64,000 bases of DNA from CAZCBX01 sp964497185 (GCA_964497185.1 CAZCBX010000005.1:62001-126000); one strand, 5' to 3'; positions 7,717 to 15,462 are shown, counted from the stretch's first letter. A program made the numbers and translations. The notes: generated by a model from the sequence alone, not told the origin.

Positions 7717-8823
7717 ATGAACACAAAAACAAAAACCATGATGGATCAAACCAAACAATCTTTGTTGGCTTTGGCGTTGGTACTGGGCCTGGCGAACTGT
7801 GCGTCCATGGTCAACCAAGCCGATGAAGCCGACCGTCAAGGTACAGCCAAGATTATTGGCGACCAAGGCATCACGCTCAGTGCCAAAGAATGTAAGAACG
7901 GTGCAATCGTCACCAACCTGGAGCAGCACAATGCAGGCCACGTCGATGTCTTGGCCAGTGCCGCTTTGTCCGAGCAGCCTTTTGAGAAAGATTTTGACCT
8001 GTATACATTGATGGGGTTGCGTCACACCGCTTTTGACCCAGAAGTCAAATACAGTGAAATTACTTTTTCACCCCCAGTGGCTGAAATTGACATCCTTCTT
8101 TTAACCAAAGAAGCTGCTTCTGTTGCAGCCCACAACGCAACAAGCACCGAAGGTCAAGAGGCCAAAGAAGGTGAAGAGGGTAAAGAAGAGGGTAAAGCTG
8201 ACAAAGCAGACAGCGTAAAAGGCATGCATCATACTGTGGCGGCTGTTCGCTCTGCAGAAGATGTGGAACCTGAGCCCTATGCATTGACCCAGATTCGCGG
8301 CTTGCATGGTCAAACCATTTTTAAACTCGATGGCGGCGAAAAAAGAAAATCGCAAGGGTCGGTTTGTTCCGTCAAAACTTTTGATGAAGAAGCCCCCGTC
8401 TATCAAAAAGTGATGGTGACTTTGGACGGCGAAGGCGGTCACATATTTGACCTGCCCGATCCAATTTTGAGCACCAAAGTCAAAACCATTCCGGTGGTCA
8501 AAGGCGTAGCCGGCGACAAGGCCACTTTTCAAATCCAACCTTCAAGCAAAGGTACAGTGTATGTCATGTTTAACAACATGCAAGCCAAAGGAGACGGCAA
8601 GCGTTATGAAATGCAAATGCCTTCACCGGCAGATGGCAACATCGAAGTGCCTTTAAAAGACGTACCAGCGGGAAGCTACCATCTATTTATTCACCGAATG
8701 GAGAAAGATACAGCAGCCCTGGCTGACGACATCACTGCCTGTGTGGCCAACATTATTTTTGTGGAGACCAGCATGACGGTTGAAGAGCCCAAAAAAGAAG
8801 AAGCCGCCGCCAACGCTGAATAA
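7717..8823 (+). CDS. Hypothetical lipoprotein paired with the outer membrane protein
   Basis: The 368-residue protein has a signal peptide ending LGLANC, a good lipobox with cysteine 28, so it should be a lipoprotein. A low-complexity lysine/glutamate-rich insert lies near residues 144-167 (EGEEGKEEGK). The rest has no recognised domain; the C-terminal half (about 225-355) looks beta-rich, with KATFQIQPSSKGTVYVMF and VPAGSYHLFIHRM resembling an Ig-like or carbohydrate-binding sandwich, and the end is again acidic (EEPKKEEAAA). AGGAAGAAAG precedes the ATG. The tight spacing to the upstream barrel gene suggests that the two act together in the outer membrane. This is inference. Confidence 0.75.
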   Translation: MNTKTKTMMDQTKQSLLALALVLGLANCASMVNQADEADRQGTAKIIGDQGITLSAKECKNGAIVTNLEQHNAGHVDVLASAALSEQPFEKDFDLYTLMGLRHTAFDPEVKYSEITFSPPVAEIDILLLTKEAASVAAHNATSTEGQEAKEGEEGKEEGKADKADSVKGMHHTVAAVRSAEDVEPEPYALTQIRGLHGQTIFKLDGGEKRKSQGSVCSVKTFDEEAPVYQKVMVTLDGEGGHIFDLPDPILSTKVKTIPVVKGVAGDKATFQIQPSSKGTVYVMFNNMQAKGDGKRYEMQMPSPADGNIEVPLKDVPAGSYHLFIHRMEKDTAALADDITACVANIIFVETSMTVEEPKKEEAAANAE

Positions 8824-8877
8824 TGTAAAAAATCTTTGCGGGTGCAGCCCTGCTTGCGGTACAATCATCCAGTAGGG

Positions 8878-9414
8878 ATGAGGATTGACATTCGTCAAAT
8901 TCAGAACGCTAAGCCGTATCGGGTCGGTTTCGAGCTCGATCCAGCGATGTTGAATCCATCCTGCGCCCATCACCCTTCCAGTTTTCATATTTTTAAACGT
9001 CCCGTGGCCTGTCAGGCCGTCCTTCGACGAAGCGAGGAAGATATTTGGATTCAGGCGCGTGCCCGCGTCAACACCACCCCTTGCTGCGATCGTTGTTTGG
9101 AAGACTTTGAACAGATCATGCCGTTTGAAAAAGTATGGACGTGCGTACCGCACCAAGTCGAAGAAGAAGCTACGCAAGAGTTGCATACTTGCGGCGAAGG
9201 CCATGAAGAATCAGTGTACGCGTACGTTCCACCCATTTTACAGCTGGATGCCATTTTCCGAGAGCAAATCCTGCTGGATCTGCCCATGCGGTTTTTGTGC
9301 AGTGAAAGCTGTCAGGGTTTGTGTGATGGATGCGGAGCCAACATGAATTTGCAAGCTCATGCCCAACGGTGTGAAAAAGGCGCGATTTTTCAACAAAAAG
9401 TTGAAAATCTGTGA
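8878..9414 (+). CDS. yceD: YceD/DUF177 family protein
   Basis: DUF177 proteins are encoded next to rpmF in most bacteria and are linked to 23S rRNA and ribosome metabolism. The 178-residue protein has the family's C-terminal cysteine signature CSESCQGLCDGCGANMN and a middle CCDRCLEDF pair, both consistent with a metal-binding or structural role. The ATG at 8878 is chosen because MRIDIRQI matches the usual N-terminus; an upstream in-frame TTG at 8836 would add 14 residues and cannot be excluded, since the AGGG next to the ATG is too close to act as a Shine-Dalgarno. rpmF follows after 132 nt. Confidence 0.82.
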   Translation: MRIDIRQIQNAKPYRVGFELDPAMLNPSCAHHPSSFHIFKRPVACQAVLRRSEEDIWIQARARVNTTPCCDRCLEDFEQIMPFEKVWTCVPHQVEEEATQELHTCGEGHEESVYAYVPPILQLDAIFREQILLDLPMRFLCSESCQGLCDGCGANMNLQAHAQRCEKGAIFQQKVENL

Positions 9415-9546
9415 TATACAACCCCATCAAAAAAATTCAATAGCCCCGCCGCATCAACGACGCACAACAAAACGAGTCAAGCAAAGCGGCAAAGTTTTCC
9501 ATCGGCTGTTTAAATATAGATGGTACAAATAAACAGGAGATACATC

Positions 9547-9732
9547 ATGGCCGTTCCAAAAAAGAAAACATCCAAAGCTCGCCGCGACATGCGACGCAGT
9601 CACCATAGCTTAAGTGCACCCACCGTAAGCGTTTGTCCTCAATGCAACGAAGAGGTTCGTCCTCATCATGTCTGCCAAGCATGCGGATATTACAAAGACA
9701 GAGAAGTGATCGAAGTTCCTTTGGATTTGTAA
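9547..9732 (+). CDS. rpmF: 50S ribosomal protein L32
   Basis: The 61-residue protein begins MAVPKKKTSKARRDMRRSH, the L32 signature, and has a zinc-ribbon of two cysteine pairs, CPQC at about 31-34 and CQAC at about 44-47, so it is the zinc-binding form of L32. CAGGAG lies 8 nt before the ATG; a longer frame starting 27 nt upstream is rejected because the conserved start is at 9547. Only 6 nt separate its stop from the fabG start, where plsX would stand in the usual yceD-rpmF-plsX-fabH-fabD-fabG order. Confidence 0.96.
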   Translation: MAVPKKKTSKARRDMRRSHHSLSAPTVSVCPQCNEEVRPHHVCQACGYYKDREVIEVPLDL

Positions 9733-9738
9733 GCCAAT

Positions 9739-10479
9739 ATGGATTCACGCATTGTACTCATTACAGGTGCTTCCCGCGGCATTGGCAAAGCCATTGCATT
9801 GGAGCTAGCGGATCAAAAGCATCACATCTGCATCAACTACCGTAGCCAGGAAGAAGCTGCCCAAGCCGTTTGTGATGAAATCATCGCCAACGGAGGCTCG
9901 GCCAGCATCCATGGGTTTGATGTAGCCCAAGCCGATCAGGTGCAAACCGGCATCGATGCCATTGTCAAAGAGTTTGGCGGCGTGGACGTGTTGATCAACA
10001 ATGCAGGCATTCCACTGGACGGTTTGCTGATGCGCTACAAAGATGAAGATTTTGATCGCAGCATCAACGTGAATTTAAAAGGTGCGTACCTCTGCACCAA
10101 AGCCGTGCTCAAAAGCATGATGAAACGCAAAAATCATGGGCGCATTATTTCCATGACCTCCGTGGTGGGTGAAATGGGCAACGCGGGACAAGCCGTGTAT
10201 GCCGCCACCAAAGCAGGCTTGATAGGCTTTACCAAATCCATGGCCCGCGAAGTCGCCTCCCGCGATATTACAGTCAATGCGGTCGCGCCTGGTTTTGTTC
10301 AGACAGAAATGACCGACAGCCTCACCGACGCACAAAAAGAAGCCATGCTTGCCATGATTCCCCTCAAGCGCTATGCGCAACCCGAAGAAATCGCCAGTGT
10401 GGTTGGCTTTCTGGCCAGCCCAGAAAGTGGTTATATTACGGGGCAGACCCTCGCCGTCAATGGTGGCATGCATTTATAG
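9739..10479 (+). CDS. fabG: 3-oxoacyl-[acyl-carrier-protein] reductase
   Basis: FabG reduces 3-ketoacyl-ACP with NADPH in each elongation cycle of type II fatty acid synthesis. The 246-residue protein is a classical short-chain dehydrogenase: nucleotide-binding GASRGIGKA at 10-18, NNAG near 89, catalytic serine in SMTSVVG and YAATKAG carrying the Tyr-xxx-Lys pair around 153-157, and the C-terminal GQTLAVNGGMHL typical of FabG. It follows rpmF almost directly. Downstream stands a large hairpin element, then acpP and fabF. Confidence 0.95.
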   Translation: MDSRIVLITGASRGIGKAIALELADQKHHICINYRSQEEAAQAVCDEIIANGGSASIHGFDVAQADQVQTGIDAIVKEFGGVDVLINNAGIPLDGLLMRYKDEDFDRSINVNLKGAYLCTKAVLKSMMKRKNHGRIISMTSVVGEMGNAGQAVYAATKAGLIGFTKSMAREVASRDITVNAVAPGFVQTEMTDSLTDAQKEAMLAMIPLKRYAQPEEIASVVGFLASPESGYITGQTLAVNGGMHL

Positions 10480-10493
10480 GTTTCTTGCTTCGT

Positions 10494-10619
10494 AACGGGG
10501 AGCTGGGTCTTTTTCTTTCTGTCTTCGTTCTCCCTCGCTCGCTGTCCTCACGTGCCTGAGCACGCTGCGGGTGCTCGCTCAGTGCGGCCTCAACAGAAAG
10601 AAAAATCCCTCAGCTCGTT
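10494..10619. repeat. Long inverted-repeat element with GC-rich core (type B)
   Basis: The left arm (10494-10522, AACG..GAGCTG..TTTTTCTTTCTGT) pairs with the right arm (10593-10619, ACAGAAAGAAAAA..CAGCTCGTT) with a few bulges. The 70-nt core includes CTCGCTGTCCTC, a perfect CGTGC-CTGA-GCACG hairpin and GCTGCGG..GCTCGCTC. The core resembles the cores at 19597, 19758 and 47201 in the pieces CTCGCT, GTCCTC and GCTGCGG, but the arms are unrelated. A T run follows the right arm, so it may also terminate fabG transcripts. Confidence 0.75.
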
Positions 10620-10772
10620 TTTATTTTATTATTGGCGGTAAATAAAAAATTTTGTGGGGGGTGGATGTGTGTTTTGGGTTGGCTTTGTTGCTTGGCTATG
10701 GGTTGGTAGTGAGGGGCTTATATGTTTGAGGTGGGGGTGGGTATTTTTTTAGACGGGGGTTGGCAAGTGTGA

Positions 10773-10787
10773 TAGAACGCAGTTCTA
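10773..10787. promoter_or_regulatory. Palindromic operator-like site upstream of acpP
   Basis: TAGAAC-GCA-GTTCTA is a perfect 6-3-6 palindrome placed 34 nt before the acpP ATG and just downstream of a -35-like TTGGCA (10760-10765). It could bind a dimeric regulator of fatty acid synthesis; this is inference. Confidence 0.35.
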
Positions 10788-10820
10788 GCGTGAAGTGTTA
10801 AACTTTTTCTTGGAGAAATT

Positions 10821-11051
10821 ATGTCTTACGATAACAAAGTAAAAGAAATTATTGCAGAACAACTCAATGTAGAACAGTCTGAATTGGCGCCAGAAAAATC
10901 ATTTTTGAATGATTTGGGTGCAGACTCATTGGACATTGTAGAATTGGTGATGGCCATGGAAGAAGAATTTGAAATGGAAATTCCCGATGAAGATGCCGAA
11001 AAAATTCAAACCGTCGGCGATGCCATTGCTTACGTTAATCAAAACAAATAA
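10821..11051 (+). CDS. acpP: Acyl carrier protein
   Basis: AcpP carries growing acyl chains on a phosphopantetheine arm. The 76-residue acidic protein has the attachment motif DLGADSLDIVE with serine 36, followed by helix II/III residues MAMEEEFEMEIPDEDAEKI that are nearly invariant in ACPs. TTGGAG precedes the ATG. It lies 15 nt upstream of fabF in the same direction. The upstream spacer provides it with a separate promoter region, in keeping with the high expression usual for ACP. Confidence 0.97.
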   Translation: MSYDNKVKEIIAEQLNVEQSELAPEKSFLNDLGADSLDIVELVMAMEEEFEMEIPDEDAEKIQTVGDAIAYVNQNK

Positions 11052-11066
11052 GTAGCATTTTTGCCT

Positions 11067-12305
11067 ATGAAACGCCGAGTTGCCATTACAGGCATGGGCC
11101 TGGTTACACCTCTGGGCATTGGCTTGTCCGACAACTGGAACGCCCTGATGGAGGGTCGATCTGGAGTTTGTCCGCTGACCAAATTTGATGCCAGCGAGCA
11201 TTCCACCAAGATTGCCGCCGAGGTCAAAAATTGGGATCCATCCGAGCAAATTGACTTTAAACTGCGCAAGCAAATGGACACGTTTACAGAGTTTGCCGTG
11301 GTGGCAGCCGATCAAGCGATGTCGCAAGCGGGCTTGAAAGTCACCGACCAAAATGCCGCGCGCATTGGTACGTTGGTCGGCACGGGTATTGGGGGCATTC
11401 CAGAGTTGGAGGCCAACCATCGCAAGCTTATCGAGAGTGGTCCACGGCGCGTGTCTCCCTTTTTTATTCCCAAAATGATCGGCAACCTGGCCTCAGGTCA
11501 TATTTCCATGCGCTACGGCACCAAGGGCCCCAACTTGTGTATTTTAACCGCCTGTACCACAGGTACGCACTCGGTGGGTGAGTCTGCACGCATGATCCGG
11601 CATGGCTATGCCGATGCCATGATTTGCGGCGGTGCAGAGGCCACCATTTCTGAATTAACCATTGCTGGTTTTTCCGCCATGCGCGCTTTGAGCAAGCGCA
11701 ACGATGAGCCCGAAAAAGCTTCTCGGCCCTTTGACCGTGATCGCGATGGGTTTATCATGGGCGAAGGCGCAGGTGTGATGGTGCTGGAAGCATGGGAGCA
11801 TGCAGTAGAGCGTGGCGCCACCATTTTGGGTGAAGTTTTGGGTTACGGTGTTTCCAGTGACGCCCATCACATTTCGGCCCCGTCTCCTGGCGGCGAAGGT
11901 GCGGCCCTGTCCATGCAAAACGCCATTGAAGATGCGGGCATAGCACCCGAAGACATTGGGTACATCAACGCCCACGGCACATCCACGCCTCTCAACGATA
12001 AATATGAAACCATGGCGATTCGAACTGTATTTGGCGCGCACGCAGACAAGTTAAAGGTTAGCTCCACCAAATCCATGACCGGTCATTTGTTGGGTGGTTC
12101 TGGCGGCATTGAAAGTGTGTTCACTGTGCAAATGCTGCAACATCAAAGAGTGGCGCCCACCATGAATTTGGACAATCCTGATCCTGAATGCGATTTGGAT
12201 TATGTACCCAATCAAGCCCAAGATTTGCAATTTGACCTTGCGTTGTCCAACTCCTTTGGCTTTGGCGGCACCAACGGCACGCTGATTTTTAAAAGGCACG
12301 CCTAG
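11067..12305 (+). CDS. fabF: 3-oxoacyl-[acyl-carrier-protein] synthase II
   Basis: FabF condenses acyl-ACP with malonyl-ACP. The 412-residue protein has the thiolase fold of KAS I/II with the Cys-His-His triad: nucleophile in TACTTGTHSVGE (about residue 163), histidine in NAHGTSTPLND (about 303) and histidine in GHLLGGSGG (about 340). The ending NSFGFGGTNGTLIFKR is the usual C-terminus. The ATG at 11067 (MKRRVAITGMG) is preferred over a TTG two codons earlier. Its stop codon abuts the rpiB start, so translation is probably coupled. No fabH is present in the window, so initiation must rely on a gene elsewhere. Confidence 0.96.
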   Translation: MKRRVAITGMGLVTPLGIGLSDNWNALMEGRSGVCPLTKFDASEHSTKIAAEVKNWDPSEQIDFKLRKQMDTFTEFAVVAADQAMSQAGLKVTDQNAARIGTLVGTGIGGIPELEANHRKLIESGPRRVSPFFIPKMIGNLASGHISMRYGTKGPNLCILTACTTGTHSVGESARMIRHGYADAMICGGAEATISELTIAGFSAMRALSKRNDEPEKASRPFDRDRDGFIMGEGAGVMVLEAWEHAVERGATILGEVLGYGVSSDAHHISAPSPGGEGAALSMQNAIEDAGIAPEDIGYINAHGTSTPLNDKYETMAIRTVFGAHADKLKVSSTKSMTGHLLGGSGGIESVFTVQMLQHQRVAPTMNLDNPDPECDLDYVPNQAQDLQFDLALSNSFGFGGTNGTLIFKRHA

Positions 12306-12731
12306 ATGACGCTGATCATCGGCTCTGACCACGCGGGGGTTGCACTCAAACAAGCCCTTCGCCAACATTTGGAAAAAAAAGGACTCGCCGTGCAAGATGT
12401 GGGTCCCACTTCAACGGAGTCTGTGGATTATCCAGACTTTGCCCGTCTGGTGACCACAGCTGTTTTGGAACAATCATCCAATGTAGGCATTTTGATTTGT
12501 GGCAGCGGCATTGGGATGTCAATTGCGGCCAACAAAGTCAAAGGCATACGGGCAGCCTTGGTCACTTCGGTGGAAATGGCCCAAATGACCAAACGACACA
12601 ACAATGCCAACGTGCTTTGCTTGAGTGCACGCATGGTGCCCGAAGACACCAACCTTGCCATGGTCGATGCATGGCTCAACGAAGAATTTGAAGGCGGACG
12701 ACATCAGCGTCGGCTCGATAAAATTGAATAA
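12306..12731 (+). CDS. rpiB: Ribose-5-phosphate isomerase B
   Basis: RpiB interconverts ribose-5-phosphate and ribulose-5-phosphate, supplying both nucleotide synthesis and, through ribulose-5-phosphate, the riboflavin operon nearby. The 141-residue protein shows GSDHAGVALK at the N-terminus, the catalytic cysteine 65 in CGSGIGMSIAANK and RHNNANVLCLSARM. The ATG directly follows the fabF stop. rpiB followed by glyA is a common order in bacteria. Confidence 0.94.
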   Translation: MTLIIGSDHAGVALKQALRQHLEKKGLAVQDVGPTSTESVDYPDFARLVTTAVLEQSSNVGILICGSGIGMSIAANKVKGIRAALVTSVEMAQMTKRHNNANVLCLSARMVPEDTNLAMVDAWLNEEFEGGRHQRRLDKIE

Positions 12732-12763
12732 TTTTACCGATTCATCAGAAAGGGTTTTTTGCC

Positions 12764-14005
12764 ATGAAACACATCCAAGAAGTTGATCCAGCCCTCCATG
12801 ACTTGCTTGTCAAAGAAACGCAGCGCCAGCGAGATACGTTGGAGTTGATTCCTTCTGAAAACTTCGCCAGCCTTGCGGTATTGCAAGCCCAAGGCACCAC
12901 CGCCAACAATAAATATGCTGAAGGGTATCCAGGCAAACGCTACTATGGTGGCTGCGAAGTGGTCGATGACATTGAGGACCTTGCACGCGACCGCGCCAAA
13001 GAACTGTTTGGTGCAGAGCACGCCAACGTTCAACCCCATTCTGGCTCTGGGGCCAACATGGCGGTGTATTTATCCTTCTTGCAACACGGCGATACGATTT
13101 TGGCCATGGACTTGTCTCATGGCGGGCATCTAACTCACGGCAGCAGCGTCAATTTTTCCGGACAGCTTTACAATTTTGTGCACTATGGGGTGCGCGAGGA
13201 CAATCAGCAGATTGATTACGATCAGGTGCGAAAATTGGCCGTGGACCATCAGCCCAAAATGATCATCTGTGGGGCTAGTGCGTACCCGCGCATCATTGAC
13301 TTTCAACAATTTCGAAGCATTGCCGATGAAGTGGGCGCGTACCTATTGGCAGACATTGGGCACATTGCAGGTTTGGTGGCCACCGGTTTGCATCCCGATC
13401 CGGTGCCCCACTGTGACTTTGTCACCAGCACCACCCACAAAACGTTGCGTGGCCCGCGCTCGGGCATGATTTTATGCAAAAAAGAGCACGCCAAAAAAGT
13501 CGACAAAGGCATTTTCCCAGGCATTCAGGGTGGCCCTCTGATGCACGTCATTGCGGCCAAAGCTGTTGCGTTTGGCTTGGCGTTGCAACCATCGTTTAAA
13601 ACTTACTGTCAAAACATCATCGACAATGGTGCTGCATTGGCCGAGAGTCTTCAGGCCAATGGCATGCATTTGACCTCCAACGGCACCGACAACCATTTGA
13701 TTTTGATGGACCTGCGCCCTTTTGATTTAACGGGCAAACAATGTGAAAAGGTGCTCGAAGAAGCGGGGTTTACCACCAACAAGAACATGGTGCCTTTTGA
13801 TCATCAGTCCCCCTTTATCACCAGCGGCATTCGCATGGGTGTACCGGCCATCACCACCCGTGGCATGGGTGTGGAAGAAATGAAACACATCGGACAAATG
13901 ATTGCGGGCATCATCACCCATATCGAAGATGCCACATTGGTGCAAAGCACCCGCGAAAAAGTACAGCAGCTCTGCAACCAGTTTCCGTTGTATCCCGAGC
14001 TGTAG
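12764..14005 (+). CDS. glyA: Serine hydroxymethyltransferase
   Basis: GlyA moves a one-carbon unit from serine to tetrahydrofolate, giving glycine and methylene-THF. The 413-residue protein is a fold-type I PLP enzyme: ELIPSENFAS at the N-terminus, NKYAEGYPGKRYYGG, DIGHIAGLV and the PLP lysine in TSTTHKTLRGPRSG. The length and ending are normal. It stands 32 nt after rpiB. In many related genomes nrdR and ribD follow glyA; here msrA and a toxin-antitoxin cassette separate glyA from ribD. Confidence 0.97.
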   Translation: MKHIQEVDPALHDLLVKETQRQRDTLELIPSENFASLAVLQAQGTTANNKYAEGYPGKRYYGGCEVVDDIEDLARDRAKELFGAEHANVQPHSGSGANMAVYLSFLQHGDTILAMDLSHGGHLTHGSSVNFSGQLYNFVHYGVREDNQQIDYDQVRKLAVDHQPKMIICGASAYPRIIDFQQFRSIADEVGAYLLADIGHIAGLVATGLHPDPVPHCDFVTSTTHKTLRGPRSGMILCKKEHAKKVDKGIFPGIQGGPLMHVIAAKAVAFGLALQPSFKTYCQNIIDNGAALAESLQANGMHLTSNGTDNHLILMDLRPFDLTGKQCEKVLEEAGFTTNKNMVPFDHQSPFITSGIRMGVPAITTRGMGVEEMKHIGQMIAGIITHIEDATLVQSTREKVQQLCNQFPLYPEL

Positions 14006-14084
14006 CGTGGAGCGTGCTTAAAAAACATCTCGCGTTTGAGAATCTTTGCGTTTTGTTTTACATACGTTCAAAAAAGGAGCACGC

Positions 14085-14765
14085 ATGAAAAAATTTATTT
14101 TGGTAAGCTTAATGGGCCTGTGTTTGGGTGGATGCGTTCAAACGAATGCCAAACAAAATACCAACAGCGCAACACCCGAGCCTGCGTCCCAAACATCTGA
14201 AAAAGACAGATCCGCAGAACAAGCCCAGGCTACTTTTGCAGCCGGCTGTTTCTGGTGCATCGAGCCGCCGTTTGACAAACTTAAAGATCAAGGCGTGATC
14301 AGCACCACAGTTGGTTATGCTGGAGGTACAAAAGCCAACGCCGATTACAAAAAAGTTTCCAGCGGCACCACCCAACACGTGGAAGCCATTCAAGTCACTT
14401 ACGATCCAACCAAAATTTCTTACGCGCAGCTTTTGGCCGTCTTTTGGAAAAATGTGGATCCATTTGATGCCCAAGGTCAGTTTTGTGATAAAGGCGCGCA
14501 GTATGTCTCAGCCATCTATGCGCACAATGATGCGCAGAAAAAAGCCGCGCAAGCTTCCATCCAAAAACTAAAACAAGCGCCCGAATTTGCCAAACAAGGC
14601 ACCCTTCAAACTCAAGTATGGGACTACACCACTTTCTTTCCCGCCGAAGACTATCATCAGGACTATTACATCAAAAACCCATTGCGCTATAAATTCTACC
14701 GCCGAGGCTGTGGCCGCGACAAGCGCCTACAACAAGTATGGAGCGACTTACCCAACGTCCTATAA
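14085..14765 (+). CDS. msrA: Peptide-methionine (S)-S-oxide reductase, lipoprotein form
   Basis: MsrA repairs methionine sulfoxide in proteins. The 226-residue product has a signal peptide with lipobox CLGGC (cysteine 17), a linker rich in T, N, S and E, and then the MsrA domain with active-site GCFWC, VGYAGG, GTTQHVEAIQV and FCDKGAQY. AAAAAGGAG precedes the ATG at 14085. The last 12 residues (LQQVWSDLPNVL) come after a 48-bp stretch (14681-14728) that is repeated exactly at 15531-15578. The gene is therefore intact, but its 3' end appears to have been replaced when the higBA cassette arrived. As a lipoprotein it should act in the periplasm, where it needs an external reductant. Confidence 0.93.
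   Translation: MKKFILVSLMGLCLGGCVQTNAKQNTNSATPEPASQTSEKDRSAEQAQATFAAGCFWCIEPPFDKLKDQGVISTTVGYAGGTKANADYKKVSSGTTQHVEAIQVTYDPTKISYAQLLAVFWKNVDPFDAQGQFCDKGAQYVSAIYAHNDAQKKAAQASIQKLKQAPEFAKQGTLQTQVWDYTTFFPAEDYHQDYYIKNPLRYKFYRRGCGRDKRLQQVWSDLPNVL
14681..14728 (+). repeat. Left 48-bp direct repeat in the msrA 3' end
   Basis: Bases 14681-14728, inside msrA and encoding LRYKFYRRGCGRDKRL, are identical to 15531-15578. Together the copies bracket the higBA cassette like the attL/attR pair of an integrated element. No integrase is present. Confidence 0.9.
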
Positions 14766-14844
14766 CGTGCGCATAAGGGGACACTTCACGGTGAGTAACC
14801 CGCACAACGGTAATCATTCCACGGACGCATGCCCTCATTTAGAC

Positions 14845-14880
14845 TTGACGGGCTATTACATTATGTGGTTTAATGTAATA
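14845..14880 (+). promoter_or_regulatory. higBA promoter with overlapping palindromic operator
   Basis: TTGACG (14845-14850), 18 nt and TTTAAT (14869-14874) form a good promoter. It overlaps a perfect inverted repeat TATTACATTA / TAATGTAATA (14854-14863, 14871-14880) with a 7-nt centre, placed to let the HigA antitoxin repress its own operon. The leader to the ATG at 14890 is about 9 nt without a Shine-Dalgarno. Confidence 0.7.
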
Positions 14881-14889
14881 AAGAACTAA

Positions 14890-15186
14890 ATGATCATTAA
14901 TTTATCAAACAAGATTGCACGCGATATTTGGGAAACCAACCGTTCCAAATCCCTCCCAAAAGAAATGTGGATGAGAGCCAAGGCACTTCTAACCATCATG
15001 CATGCAACGCAAAGTTTAGATGATTTAAAGATCAAAGGTCAACCACCCAATATGAGGTTGCATAAACTAAAAGGAGACCGGAAAGAATATTGGAGCGTAA
15101 CAATCAAGTTGCCTTGGTGCATCACATTTAAGTTTAAAAACGGTGATTTTTCCGAAGTAAAAATTGAGAACTACCACAAAGGATAA
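14890..15186 (+). CDS. higB: HigB/RelE-type toxin of a toxin-antitoxin pair
   Basis: HigB toxins are ribosome-dependent mRNA endonucleases. The 98-residue basic protein matches the chromosomal HigB pattern: SLDDLKIKGQPPNMRLHKLKGDRK, then WSVTIKLPWCITFKF and the ending VKIENYHKG. As in other higBA loci the toxin gene precedes the antitoxin, with 3 nt between the two. Codon use is more AT-rich than in msrA or ribD, which agrees with acquisition. The sequence shows no truncation, so it is probably functional. Confidence 0.9.
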   Translation: MIINLSNKIARDIWETNRSKSLPKEMWMRAKALLTIMHATQSLDDLKIKGQPPNMRLHKLKGDRKEYWSVTIKLPWCITFKFKNGDFSEVKIENYHKG

Positions 15187-15189
15187 AAT

Positions 15190-15453
15190 ATGATTAAAAA
15201 TCCCAAACCCATGCATCCAGGACATGTCCTTTCAAAAGTATACATGGAAGAAATGAACATAAACCAAACGCAACTTGCAAAAATGTGTTCTTGTTCTCCT
15301 AGAAAAATTAACGAAATCGTCAATGGGAAAAGAGGCATATCTCCTAGTTTTGCGATCACCCTAGAGAAAGTCTTAGAAACTTCTGCCGGCATGTGGGTCC
15401 GTATGCAAGCAGAGTATGATTTACACGAAGCTCGCGAAAAACTCGCTGCCTAG
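15190..15453 (+). CDS. higA: HigA-type antitoxin, Xre family
   Basis: HigA neutralises HigB and represses the operon. The 87-residue protein has the family start KPMHPGHVLSKVYMEE, a helix-turn-helix at about 25-55 (NQTQLAKMCSCSPRKINEIVNGKRGIS) and the conserved tail SAGMWVRMQAEYDLHEARE. It starts 3 nt after the higB stop. The palindrome overlapping the upstream promoter is the obvious operator. A long imperfect palindrome directly downstream probably ends transcription. Confidence 0.93.
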   Translation: MIKNPKPMHPGHVLSKVYMEEMNINQTQLAKMCSCSPRKINEIVNGKRGISPSFAITLEKVLETSAGMWVRMQAEYDLHEAREKLAA

Positions 15454-15462
15454 CTGCATACC

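Larger units (their letters stand above)
10480..10820. other. Gene-free spacer between fabG and acpP
   Basis: These 341 nt hold three things: a long arm-core-arm hairpin element (10494-10619), a plus-strand tract very rich in G and T and almost free of C (about 10621-10770), and a short palindrome plus the acpP leader with TTGGAG before the ATG. No coding frame was seen. Confidence 0.8.

Noticed and set aside
14587..14889. 100-codon plus-strand frame between msrA and higB
   Set aside because: It overlaps the end of msrA out of frame and runs through the higBA promoter and operator.
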